DNA of 8,564 nt from Actinomycetota bacterium (GTDB lineage: Bacteria > Actinomycetota > Acidimicrobiia > Spongiisociales > UBA11373): assembly GCA_003486285.1 (NCBI GenBank), contig DNGH01000179.1, positions 1 to 8,564 on the forward strand, in the 5' to 3' direction. The position numbers and the translations under genes were made by a program. Shown here piece after piece: positions 1 through 6,046 of the stretch (the stretch's first letter is position 1; every line of letters starts with the position of its first letter). A model generated the notes under the pieces. The model had not been told where the DNA came from, did no database searches, and was given only the letters and a program-made list of their open reading frames with translations.

Positions 1-21
1 GGTGGCGGTGGCGCGGCAGGG

Positions 22-1095
22 TTAGGCCGCACTTGAGCGTTCGGCCACCAGCCGGTCGAGCGCGGCAAATGCCCGATCGAACCACTTCGCCATCTGACGA
101 CGCATCACCGGGCGTATCAGTGAGCCCTTCAATCCACGTGGGATCCCGACAGTCATCGTCACCCGAGTGCCCTCGAGAACGGGGTCGAGACGAAACGTTC
201 CGGTCATGGTCATCCCCCCCGGGATCCGGTTGGTGAAGGCACACCGGTGAGGCGGCGCCCAGTCGATGACCGTCTGGCGGATCACCGTGTCGCCATGCGA
301 ACACACATAGACGGCATCGGGACCGATGCGACCATCGGCGAGCCGGTCCACGTCCATGGCATCGGCCTCGAAGAAGACGGTGCGCGTCGCGGGTTCCGCG
401 AGCAAGGTGAACACGAGCTCAGGTGGCCCCATCACGACCCGACTGCGCTCGGCGACCACTTCGCCGGCCGGTATGACGACGGGCGCCCGGTCCTTCTGCG
501 ACTCCCAGATCGGGCGCATGTCCCGCACTCGCAAGGCAACCGGGCCGCGTTCCGGATCGTCCTCGACGTGAGCGAGCAGCGTCTCACGAAAGCCGGGAAG
601 TGACAGCGCCTCCAGGGCTTCGGCGGTGAAGGCAACATAACCCGGGAGCCCCAGGGACTGCCGCACCCGGTTCTTCGCCAGACGGAACAGGAGGTTGACC
701 TCAGGACCGACCAGCTCGTCTTGCTGCCCCAGGCGCTGCACGGCGAACTCGCCGTAGTGGACGACGAACTTGAGGTCGAGTTCGCCGATATTGGCGCAGG
801 CGTTGCAGCGGCAGGACGTGTTGAGCACCATCTGCTGCAGCGCCCGCCGGAATGCCACGTAGGTGTCGTCCAATTGATCCACGACCAGTTGTCCCTGGAT
901 TCCTGCCCCACCAAGGGCGTAGGAGATCACCGCATCACCCTCGACCCGGGAGAGGCGCAGGGGAGCCTGCACGTGGTCGAGGAGTAGGCGCAACAGGTCA
1001 GCCAGGGTCCCCGTCGCATGCTCGAGCTCGCTGTGGCTCAGATAGCCGGTGTAACCGGTGATGTCGGCACAGACAAGAAAGCCTCGCGAAGACAT
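22..1095 (-). CDS. DUF2652 (class III cyclase-like) protein with C-terminal SRPBCC domain
   Basis: A 357-aa protein with two domains. Residues 5-200 match the DUF2652 family, which has the fold of class III nucleotidyl cyclases: ADITGYT (metal-type Asp11), VEGDAV (Asp54) and GPEVNLLFRL (Asn134, Arg138) sit where cyclases have their metal and transition-state residues. A cysteine cluster, CRCNAC (C95, C97, C100), lies before the HYGE strand. Residues 210-352 look like an SRPBCC/polyketide-cyclase-type ligand-binding domain (VVMGPPELVFTLLAEPATR near its start, an amphipathic helix at the end). No signal peptide or membrane segment is visible, so it is probably cytosolic. It starts 38 nt after the crcB2 stop; a GGGGGG run 4 nt before the ATG may act as the ribosome-binding site, so it may be read as the last gene of the fluoride unit. 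Substrate and ligand are unknown. The family call is fairly sure; cyclase activity is only a possibility. Confidence 0.85.
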   Translation of the reverse strand: MSSRGFLVCADITGYTGYLSHSELEHATGTLADLLRLLLDHVQAPLRLSRVEGDAVISYALGGAGIQGQLVVDQLDDTYVAFRRALQQMVLNTSCRCNACANIGELDLKFVVHYGEFAVQRLGQQDELVGPEVNLLFRLAKNRVRQSLGLPGYVAFTAEALEALSLPGFRETLLAHVEDDPERGPVALRVRDMRPIWESQKDRAPVVIPAGEVVAERSRVVMGPPELVFTLLAEPATRTVFFEADAMDVDRLADGRIGPDAVYVCSHGDTVIRQTVIDWAPPHRCAFTNRIPGGMTMTGTFRLDPVLEGTRVTMTVGIPRGLKGSLIRPVMRRQMAKWFDRAFAALDRLVAERSSAA

Positions 1096-1133
1096 TGCGC
1101 CCCCCTACGTCGGACTCCTCGAATCGTATTCGG

Positions 1134-1493
1134 CTACAACGCCCGACCCAGGGCCAAACCGGCGGCGGTGAGGGCTAGACCAGCCCCCAGCGGTGCCAGG
1201 ACGTCGATCGCGGCCCGTCCGTGGCCACTCCGGCCCTCGGACCAGAGTGCCGCCGCTTCGACCATCCAGGTGGAGAACGTGGTGAAGCCGGCCAAGCCTC
1301 CCGCCAACACCGTCGTGACGGTCGCGACCGGATGGGTCCCGACCACGAGGCCGATGAGGAAGGCGCCGATCCCATTGACCACCGCCGTCCCCCAAGGCCA
1401 CTCGGTCCTGAGGGCGCGCTGCACCGCCGCGGCGACGATGAAGCGCAGGCTCGCGCCGATCGCGCCCGCCACGATCACCAGGGTGGTGGTCAT
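1134..1493 (-). CDS. crcB2: Fluoride channel subunit CrcB/FluC, second paralogue
   Basis: A 119-aa, four-helix membrane protein of the FluC (CrcB) family, dual-topology dimeric channels that export fluoride. Family marks are AGAIGASLR in helix 1 (conserved Gly-Ala..Arg), WPWGTAVVNGIG in helix 2 (Asn40) and GGLAGFTTFSTW in the broken helix 3. Both Phe-box residues, Phe70 and Phe73, are present. Its ATG shares an ATGA with the stop of crcB1 (4-nt overlap), which indicates translational coupling; this decides the start against longer in-frame extensions that would run through crcB1. Arginines cluster in the helix 1-2 loop (QRALRTEW) and the helix 3-4 loop (SEGRSGHGR). By the positive-inside rule this predicts an N-out orientation, opposite to crcB1. 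Length is normal for the family. Expression probably depends on the upstream fluoride riboswitch through coupling. Confidence 0.93.
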   Translation of the reverse strand: MTTTLVIVAGAIGASLRFIVAAAVQRALRTEWPWGTAVVNGIGAFLIGLVVGTHPVATVTTVLAGGLAGFTTFSTWMVEAAALWSEGRSGHGRAAIDVLAPLGAGLALTAAGLALGRAL

Positions 1494-1867
1494 GCAGACC
1501 TGCTCACTCGGATCGCGGCAGATGCGAGGAAGAACCCCCCGATCACCGAGAGGCCGAGGTAGCCGAGGACGGCGGCAACTCGGTCCGCCTCGAGCAATCG
1601 CATTGCATCGATGGTGAGCGCCGAGAAGGTGGTGGCGGTGCCACCGATCCCGAGGACGAGGAATGCCATGGAGTGCCGCCTCCCCCGGACCCGGGGAAGC
1701 AGCCAGCCGATGAGCGCGGCACCGGCCAGGTTCACCGCGACGGTCGACCACGGAAAGCCATCGGAGGGGACGACCGCGGCGATCGCCACTCGCACCGCGG
1801 CGCCCGCAAGGCCGCCGGCCATGACGAGCCCGATCAGCCGCGGGGTCGGCACCACTGAACTGGGCAT
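1490..1867 (-). CDS. crcB1: Fluoride channel subunit CrcB/FluC, first paralogue
   Basis: A 125-aa FluC/CrcB subunit with four hydrophobic helices. Helix 1 carries GGLAGAAVR, helix 2 carries WSTVAVNLAG (the conserved Asn46) and helix 3 carries GIGGTATTFSAL. Compared with crcB2 (GFTTFST), the first Phe of the Phe-box is Ala78 here; the second is kept (Phe81). Two in-frame ATGs exist, at 1873 and 1867. AGGAG at 1880-1876 lies only 2 nt from the first but 8 nt from the second, so the second (protein starting MPSS) is the better start; the upstream choice would add MA. Arginines in the helix 2-3 loop (PRVRGRRH) and at the C terminus predict N-in topology. The gene sits directly behind a fluoride riboswitch and overlaps crcB2 by 4 nt. 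Family assignment is firm; the exact start is likely but not proven. Confidence 0.93.
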   Translation of the reverse strand: MPSSVVPTPRLIGLVMAGGLAGAAVRVAIAAVVPSDGFPWSTVAVNLAGAALIGWLLPRVRGRRHSMAFLVLGIGGTATTFSALTIDAMRLLEADRVAAVLGYLGLSVIGGFFLASAAIRVSRSA

Positions 1868-1893
1868 GGCCATCGCTCCTGATCAGTAGGAGC
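1868..1893 (-). promoter_or_regulatory. Shine-Dalgarno-sequestering hairpin (riboswitch expression platform)
   Basis: On the minus strand GCUCCU (1893-1888), a 7-nt loop ACUGAUC (1887-1881) and AGGAGC (1880-1875) form a perfect 6-bp stem. The 3' arm contains AGGAG, the only good Shine-Dalgarno for crcB1, 8 nt before the ATG at 1867. The 5' arm is the same strand that forms the aptamer pseudoknot, so the hairpin and the fluoride-bound fold cannot coexist. There is no U-run after the stem, so this looks like translational rather than transcriptional control. The structure is seen directly; the switching is inferred from known fluoride riboswitches. Confidence 0.85.
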
Positions 1894-1932
1894 CATCAGC
1901 CCTGCGGCGGTTGCGGCGAGCTCCATCGCCGA
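1885..1932 (-). ncRNA. Fluoride riboswitch aptamer (crcB motif)
   Basis: The leader of crcB1 matches the crcB-motif RNA (Rfam RF01734) at its conserved blocks: GGCGAUGG at 1930-1923, CGCCGCAACC from 1918, and GGCUGAUGGCUCCUAC at 1901-1886. P1 is CGGCG (1931-1927) paired with CGCCG (1918-1914). The pseudoknot pairs loop GGAGC (1924-1920) with GCUCC (1893-1889). P3 is short: GCC (1908-1906) with GGC (1901-1899) closing a 4-nt loop. It begins 15 nt after the lysS stop and is followed by two fluoride-channel genes, the textbook target. The family recognises fluoride through bound magnesium ions and normally turns on expression of fluoride-resistance genes. Motif match, pairing and gene context agree, so confidence is high despite the short P3. 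Confidence 0.95.
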
Positions 1933-1939
1933 GGCCCGG

Positions 1940-1945
1940 ATTGTA
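1940..1945 (-). promoter_or_regulatory. Candidate -10 element for the fluoride unit
   Basis: TACAAT on the minus strand lies one base after the lysS stop codon and differs from TATAAT at one position. A start 5-8 nt downstream would fall at about 1935-1932, right at the 5' end of the riboswitch P1 stem, which is where such leaders usually begin. No good -35 hexamer is visible at 16-18 nt; TTCCCG (1970-1965) is weak and 19 nt away. It would let crcB1-crcB2 be transcribed independently of lysS. Read-through from lysS is also possible, since no terminator is seen in the gap. Confidence 0.4.
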
Positions 1946-1946
1946 T

Positions 1947-3446
1947 TCAGGCGTCGCGCAGGTGCGGGAAGAGGATCACCTCGCGGATCGAGGTGTTGTC
2001 GGTGAGCAGCATCACCAGGCGATCGATGCCCATTCCCATGCCCCCCGTCGGCGGCATGCCGTACTCGAGGGCGAGCAGGAAGTCCTCGTCCATCGGGTGC
2101 GCCTCGTGATCGCCGGAGGCGCGGGCGGCCGCCTGGGTCTCGAAGCGGCGGCGCTGATCGACCGGGTCGTTGAGTTCCGAGAAGGCGTTGGCGAGTTCCT
2201 TCCCCGCCACGGTGACCTCGAAACGCTCGGTGAGCCCGGGGCGCGAGCGGTGCTTGCGGGCCAGCGGCGAGATCTCCTCGGGAAAGTCGAGGACCACGGT
2301 CGGCTCCCACAGAGTGTGCTCCACGAGCGCCTCGAAGACCTCGGCGATGATGCGGCCGGTCCCCCAGCCCGGCTGCACCTCGACTCCGGCTGCCTTGGCC
2401 CGCACCGCAGCCTCGGCGACGGGCATGACCGGATCCCAGTCACTGCCGCTGGCGGTGACGACCGCGCCGACGTAGTCCAACCGGCGCCACGGGGCGCGCA
2501 GCGACATGGGCTTGCCATCGAGGGTCAGTTCCGTCGTGCCGAGCACCCGTTCCGCCGCCTCGGTGACGAGGGCCTCGGTGAGATCGATCATGTCGCCGTA
2601 GTCGGCAAGGGCTTGATAGACCTCGAGCATCGTGAACTCGGGGTTGTGCCGGGTCGAGATGCCCTCATTGCGGAACACCCGCCCGATCTCGAAGACCCGG
2701 TCGGCACCGCCGACGATCAGCCGCTTGAGGTGCAACTCGAGCGCGATGCGGAGGAACATGTCCTGATCGAGGGCGTCATGGTGGGTGACGAATGGGGTCG
2801 CCAGGCCACCGGAGGGAACGGCATGGAGCACCGGGGTCTCCACCTCGAGAAAGCCGCGGGCCAGCAGCGACTCCCGGATCGACTGGATGATCTCGACGCG
2901 GCGATACATGAGCACCCGCGCTGCCTCGTTGACCATCAGGTCCACGTAGCGCTGGCGGTGCCGCTTCTCGACGTCCTGGAGGCCGTGCCACTTCTCGGGC
3001 AGGGGCCGCAGTCCCTTCGCCAGGAGCTGGAAGTGCTCCACCTTGACGCTGAGCTCGCCGCGCTTGGTGGTGATGACCTCACCGGTGGCGCCGACCCAGT
3101 CGCCGGCATCGAGGTCGCCAAAGACTTCGAAGCCGTCACCAAGGGTCGCCACCTCCACGAACAGCTGGATGTCGCCGGTGTGGTCCCGCAGCACACCGAA
3201 GGCGAGCCCGCCGACGTGGCGAGTGTTCATCAGTCGGCCGGCGACCGTGACCCGCTCCCCGGTCGCGCTGCCCGGGGCCAGCTCTCCCCAGCGGCCCCGC
3301 ACCTCTCCCGCGCCGTGGGTGCGCTCGAAGCGCACCGGATAGGGCTCCTCCCCGGCGGCCCGCATCGCCTCGACCTTGGCGAGACGGGCCGCGGTGAGCC
3401 GATTCTCCTCGAGTTCGGTGCGTTCTTCTTCAGACATCTTCCACAT
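1947..3446 (-). CDS. lysS: Lysine--tRNA ligase, class II
   Basis: A 499-aa class II lysyl-tRNA synthetase, normal length for bacterial LysS, which charges tRNA-Lys with lysine using ATP in the cytosol. An N-terminal helix (1-35) leads into an OB-fold anticodon-binding domain (about 65-145). The catalytic domain follows: RHRQRYVDLM at 162-171, VETPVLHAVPSGGLATPF at 202-219, motif 2 FRNEGISTRHNPEFTMLE at 258-275, the GKELANAFSELNDP region at 415-428, and motif 3 GMGMGIDRLVMLL at 469-481. Its start overlaps the end of coaX: the ATG at 3446 gives a 17-nt overlap, and an in-frame ATG at 3437 (protein starting MSEEER) gives 8 nt. Neither has a clearly better ribosome-binding site, so the first residues are uncertain. 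The coaX-lysS neighbourhood is also seen in mycobacteria. No essential motif is missing. Confidence 0.97.
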   Translation of the reverse strand: MWKMSEEERTELEENRLTAARLAKVEAMRAAGEEPYPVRFERTHGAGEVRGRWGELAPGSATGERVTVAGRLMNTRHVGGLAFGVLRDHTGDIQLFVEVATLGDGFEVFGDLDAGDWVGATGEVITTKRGELSVKVEHFQLLAKGLRPLPEKWHGLQDVEKRHRQRYVDLMVNEAARVLMYRRVEIIQSIRESLLARGFLEVETPVLHAVPSGGLATPFVTHHDALDQDMFLRIALELHLKRLIVGGADRVFEIGRVFRNEGISTRHNPEFTMLEVYQALADYGDMIDLTEALVTEAAERVLGTTELTLDGKPMSLRAPWRRLDYVGAVVTASGSDWDPVMPVAEAAVRAKAAGVEVQPGWGTGRIIAEVFEALVEHTLWEPTVVLDFPEEISPLARKHRSRPGLTERFEVTVAGKELANAFSELNDPVDQRRRFETQAAARASGDHEAHPMDEDFLLALEYGMPPTGGMGMGIDRLVMLLTDNTSIREVILFPHLRDA

Positions 3447-4203
3447 TCATCTCGTAGATCATCCGCAGGCCGTCGAGGGTGAGATTGGGATCGACGATCT
3501 CCACGGAACGGCAATGGGGGACGATGGTAGAGGCCAGCCCTCCCGTGGCCACGACCGGTACCCCGCCACCGAGTTCGGCCACGATGCGATCCACCAATCC
3601 GTCGACCAGTCCGGCGTGCCCGTACAACAGCCCGCTCTGGATCGCCTCGACCGTATTCCTCCCTATGGCGGCGCGGGGTGGGGTCAGGTCGACGCGCCGC
3701 AAGGCCGCAGTCGCCGAGATCAACGCATTGAGCGACACCTCCAGACCCGGGGCGATGGCACCACCCACGTACGCTCCGGTGGCGTCGACCGCATCGATGT
3801 TGGTGGAGGTGCCGAAATCCACCGCCACCACCGGGGTGCCGTAGCGATGTGCCGCCGCCACCGAGTTCACCACACGGTCGGCCCCGACCTCGCGGGGGTT
3901 GTCGATGTTGATCGGCATCCCGGTCTTGACGCCGGGGCCGATCACGACCAACGGACCGCCGATCATCTCCTCGGCCACCTGGACCATCGCCGCCTTCACC
4001 GTGGGAACGACGCTCGAGAGCGCCACCCCATCGACCTCCTCGAGTCGGTACCCGTCCTGACGCAGCAGGCCGGAGAAGAACAGCCGGTACTCGTCGGCGG
4101 TGCGATCCCGTTCCGTGGAGAGCCGCCACGAATCCACCAGGTCCTTGCCGTCGTAGAGCCCCATGACGGTCTGGGTGTTGCCCACATCGATGGCGATCAG
4201 CAT
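3430..4203 (-). CDS. coaX: Type III pantothenate kinase
   Basis: A 257-aa CoaX (PanK-III), typical length. It phosphorylates pantothenate to 4'-phosphopantothenate, the first step of coenzyme A synthesis from pantothenate. Motifs in order: IDVGNTQTVMGLYDG (5-19, ATP phosphate-binding loop), ALSSVVPTV (61-69), GADRVVNSVAA (107-117), AVDFGTSTNIDAV (127-139, second acidic/phosphate motif), GAIAPGLEVS (148-157), IGRNTVEAIQSGLLYG (180-195), VVATGGLA (217-224) and LTLDGLRMIYE (241-251). The family is related to the ASKHA kinases and usually needs a monovalent cation such as potassium, and is not feedback-inhibited by CoA. Its ATG shares one base with the panC stop (TGATG), a classic coupling arrangement, and it overlaps lysS downstream. 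The start is fixed by the DVGNT motif near the N terminus. Identification is firm. Confidence 0.96.
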   Translation of the reverse strand: MLIAIDVGNTQTVMGLYDGKDLVDSWRLSTERDRTADEYRLFFSGLLRQDGYRLEEVDGVALSSVVPTVKAAMVQVAEEMIGGPLVVIGPGVKTGMPINIDNPREVGADRVVNSVAAAHRYGTPVVAVDFGTSTNIDAVDATGAYVGGAIAPGLEVSLNALISATAALRRVDLTPPRAAIGRNTVEAIQSGLLYGHAGLVDGLVDRIVAELGGGVPVVATGGLASTIVPHCRSVEIVDPNLTLDGLRMIYEMNVEDV

Positions 4204-5078
4204 CACGACCCTCCCAGGATCGAGGGACCATCGAGCCTGGTCCCCCGGTCGGCGGTGCCGTCCGGCTCGAGGACGACGTTGTCGATCAGGCGCACCTCCC
4301 CCGCCCGGGCGGCGATCGCCAGGAAGGCGACACGGTCGAGGGTCGGGATGCGACGGGCGGTGCGAGCATCGGCCAACTCGGCGTACTCGACGACGGCTCC
4401 GGCGCGCGAGGCAGTACGGCCCGCAATCTCCTCGAGAGTCCGACCGGAACGCTCGCCGGCTCCGGCGGAGTCCGCGGCGAGGAAGAGCCCGCGCGACAGG
4501 CCCAGCGCCGCCTTGCGGTTCGCGATGAACACGTTGCGGCTGGAGAGAGCCAGCCCGTCTGCCTCGCGGACGGTGGACACCTCGACGATGGCCACCGGGA
4601 AGTTGAGATCGTGCACGAGGCGCTTGACCACCGCCAACTGCTGGGCATCCTTGCGCCCGAAGGCGGCGGAGTCGGGGCGAATGCCGGCGAACAGCTTGGC
4701 GACGATGGTGGCCACCCCGTCGAAGTGGCCGGGGCGCCTCGCCCCCTCCATCCCCTCCGTGACCCCCGACACGGTGACCCTGGTGAGCGGTGGCTCGGGA
4801 TACATCTCCTCCACCGATGGCGCGAAGACCACGTCGACTCCGGTGCGTTCCGCCAGGGCGAGGTCGCGATCCCACGACCGCGGATAGCGGGCGAGATCGG
4901 AGGGATCGTTGAACTGGAGCGGGTTGACGAAGATCGACATCACGACGCAATCCGAGGTCGCTCGCACCGCGGTGGCACAGGCGAGATGACCTTCGTGGAG
5001 ATAGCCCATCGTCGGCACCATCCCGACCGTCCCCGCCAGCGCCCGGCGGGCCGCCAGGAACGTGTGGGCGACGATCAC
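4203..5078 (-). CDS. panC: Pantoate--beta-alanine ligase (pantothenate synthetase)
   Basis: A 291-aa PanC, close to the usual 280-310 aa. It joins pantoate and beta-alanine with ATP, via a pantoyl-adenylate, to give pantothenate. Visible motifs: VPTMGYLHEGH (21-31; His28 and His31 are the HIGH-type pair), FVNPLQF (50-56; Asn52 and Gln55 in the pantoate site), GHFDGVATIVAKLF (117-130), FGRKDAQQL (140-148; Lys143) and ADGLALSSRN (173-182, the KMSKS-like loop). The start is a GTG that overlaps the stop of the DUF2520 gene by 4 nt (GTGA). No ATG lies between it and the PTMG motif at a plausible place, and no strong Shine-Dalgarno is seen, so coupled re-initiation is likely. Longer in-frame extensions run antisense-like through the neighbour and are rejected. 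The stop touches the coaX start with no room for panD. Confidence 0.96.
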   Translation of the reverse strand: MIVAHTFLAARRALAGTVGMVPTMGYLHEGHLACATAVRATSDCVVMSIFVNPLQFNDPSDLARYPRSWDRDLALAERTGVDVVFAPSVEEMYPEPPLTRVTVSGVTEGMEGARRPGHFDGVATIVAKLFAGIRPDSAAFGRKDAQQLAVVKRLVHDLNFPVAIVEVSTVREADGLALSSRNVFIANRKAALGLSRGLFLAADSAGAGERSGRTLEEIAGRTASRAGAVVEYAELADARTARRIPTLDRVAFLAIAARAGEVRLIDNVVLEPDGTADRGTRLDGPSILGGS

Positions 5079-5884
5079 GAGAGCGCCGCTTCGATCGCAT
5101 CGCTGGTCCCGGCGATCGCCGCCGTGGCGCGGATCATCGCCACGAAGTGAACCAGCATCTCCGGGTCGGCCGCGGCCACCGCGGCGACCTGGGCGCGGAC
5201 GGTGCCGACGTCGCCTCGCGCCACCGGACCGGTCAGGGCCGCCCGCGGTCCCATCGTGACGGCATTGGCGACGACGGCGGAGACCAGCGGTCCGGCGACG
5301 GCGAAGTCGATTCCCGCCGCGGTGAACAGGCGCTCGGCCATCGCCAGTGAAGCAAGCGGGAAGTTGGCGGCCGCCGCGGCTGCAGCGTGATACAGGGGCT
5401 TCTGTTCGTCGGCGAGTTCGAAGGGGTGCGCACCCAGGGATGACGCCAACGCGAAGAGAACGTCGGCGAGCATGCCGTCGTCGGTGGTCACCGCGATCCA
5501 GGCACCGACCAGACGCTCGGCGCCACTCTCGGGGGTCGGCAGGGTCTGCAAGGGGTGGAACGATCCGATCGGGCACCCCAGCCCGGCGAGGGCATCCACC
5601 GGCGTCAGTCCGGACAGATGGACGACGCCACCGGCCGCCGCCACGTGACCGGCGAGTCGGCGGGCGACCGTGGCGATGCTGTCGTCGCGCACCGCCACCA
5701 GGACCAGGTCACACGACGGCAACGGGGCATCCCAGGCCAGCACGGGCGCATCGAGTCGCTCCCCCGCCGCGGCAGCCGACACCGGATCCCGGGCCAGAAC
5801 CCCGGCGATGCGATGCCCGGCGGCCCGGGATGCCAGCGCCAGGGCGAGCCCGGCTCGTCCGGGGCCGACCAGGGAGAGATCCAT
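5075..5884 (-). CDS. Rossmann-like and DUF2520 domain protein
   Basis: A 269-aa predicted NAD(P)-dependent oxidoreductase. The N-terminal Rossmann half starts with LVGPGRAGLALA (5-16, Gly-x-Gly-x-x-Gly) and continues through LVAVRDDSIATVA (62-74) and VVHLSG (87-92). The C-terminal DUF2520 half has GSFHPLQTLP (107-116), KPLYHAAAAAAANF (162-175) and ALTGPVARGD (216-225). The layout resembles ketopantoate/6-phosphogluconate-type dehydrogenases. Related genes sit beside panC in actinobacteria (for example Rv3603c in M. tuberculosis), and here it leads the panC-coaX-lysS operon, its TGA overlapping the panC GTG. A role in pantothenate synthesis, perhaps as a ketopantoate reductase, is a context-based guess. 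The ATG at 5884 places the GxGxxG motif at residue 7, as expected; upstream a GAGGA lies 13 nt away, a weak ribosome-binding site. Family call firm, function unproven. Confidence 0.9.
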   Translation of the reverse strand: MDLSLVGPGRAGLALALASRAAGHRIAGVLARDPVSAAAAGERLDAPVLAWDAPLPSCDLVLVAVRDDSIATVARRLAGHVAAAGGVVHLSGLTPVDALAGLGCPIGSFHPLQTLPTPESGAERLVGAWIAVTTDDGMLADVLFALASSLGAHPFELADEQKPLYHAAAAAAANFPLASLAMAERLFTAAGIDFAVAGPLVSAVVANAVTMGPRAALTGPVARGDVGTVRAQVAAVAAADPEMLVHFVAMIRATAAIAGTSDAIEAALS

Positions 5885-6046
5885 GAGAGTGTTCCAGTCC
5901 TCGACGGGTACCAGACGGGATCAGTGTACGCAGGCACCGCCCTGCACCCGGAGATGGAACAAGCTGGTGGCGCCCCCCGACCGTAGCCAGCGGCATTTGG
6001 TATGGTCGCACCAAGTCAATTGCGATCTGAGATATGGGGAGGGCCC
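5885..6046. other. Divergent intergenic region between the CoA operon and the nuclease gene
   Basis: This 162-bp gap must hold the promoters for both divergent units. On the minus strand TACACT (5928-5923) is a possible -10 for the DUF2520-panC-coaX-lysS operon, but no matching -35 is apparent. On the plus side TTGGT (5997-6001) and ACCAA (6010-6014) form a short inverted repeat with an 8-bp spacer, a possible operator or chance. A GGGGAGGG run at 6036-6043 is the nuclease ribosome-binding site. I see no riboswitch or terminator hairpin here. Confidence 0.4.

Noticed and set aside
1134..1751. Longer N-terminal extension of crcB2 (205 codons)
   Set aside because: The extension is an out-of-frame reading of crcB1; the ATG at 1493 within the ATGA overlap gives a normal 119-aa subunit.
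1875..1893. The hairpin before crcB1 as a Rho-independent terminator
   Set aside because: There is no U-run after the stem, and the 3' arm is the Shine-Dalgarno; a translational sequestor fits better.
1911..3482. Long plus-strand ORF (523 codons) opposite lysS
   Set aside because: It is antisense to a clear lysyl-tRNA synthetase, has no recognisable motifs and reads as low-complexity His/Gly/Arg/Asp sequence, as expected from the opposite strand of a G+C-rich gene.
3376..4887. Plus-strand ORF (503 codons) opposite coaX and panC
   Set aside because: It spans two real genes on the other strand and shows no family motifs; a composition artefact.
4203..5576. Longer N-terminal extension of panC (457 codons)
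   Set aside because: The extra N-terminal part is an Arg-rich out-of-frame reading of the DUF2520 gene; the GTG at 5078 gives a normal-length PanC.
6001..6006. TATGGT as a -10 promoter element for the nuclease
   Set aside because: No -35-like hexamer lies at the right distance and the match is poor, so I do not list it as a promoter.
6002..6046. ATG at 6002 as the nuclease start
   Set aside because: It would put 15 polar residues before a good signal peptide, and the GGAGG ribosome-binding site lies inside that extension, directly before the ATG at 6047.
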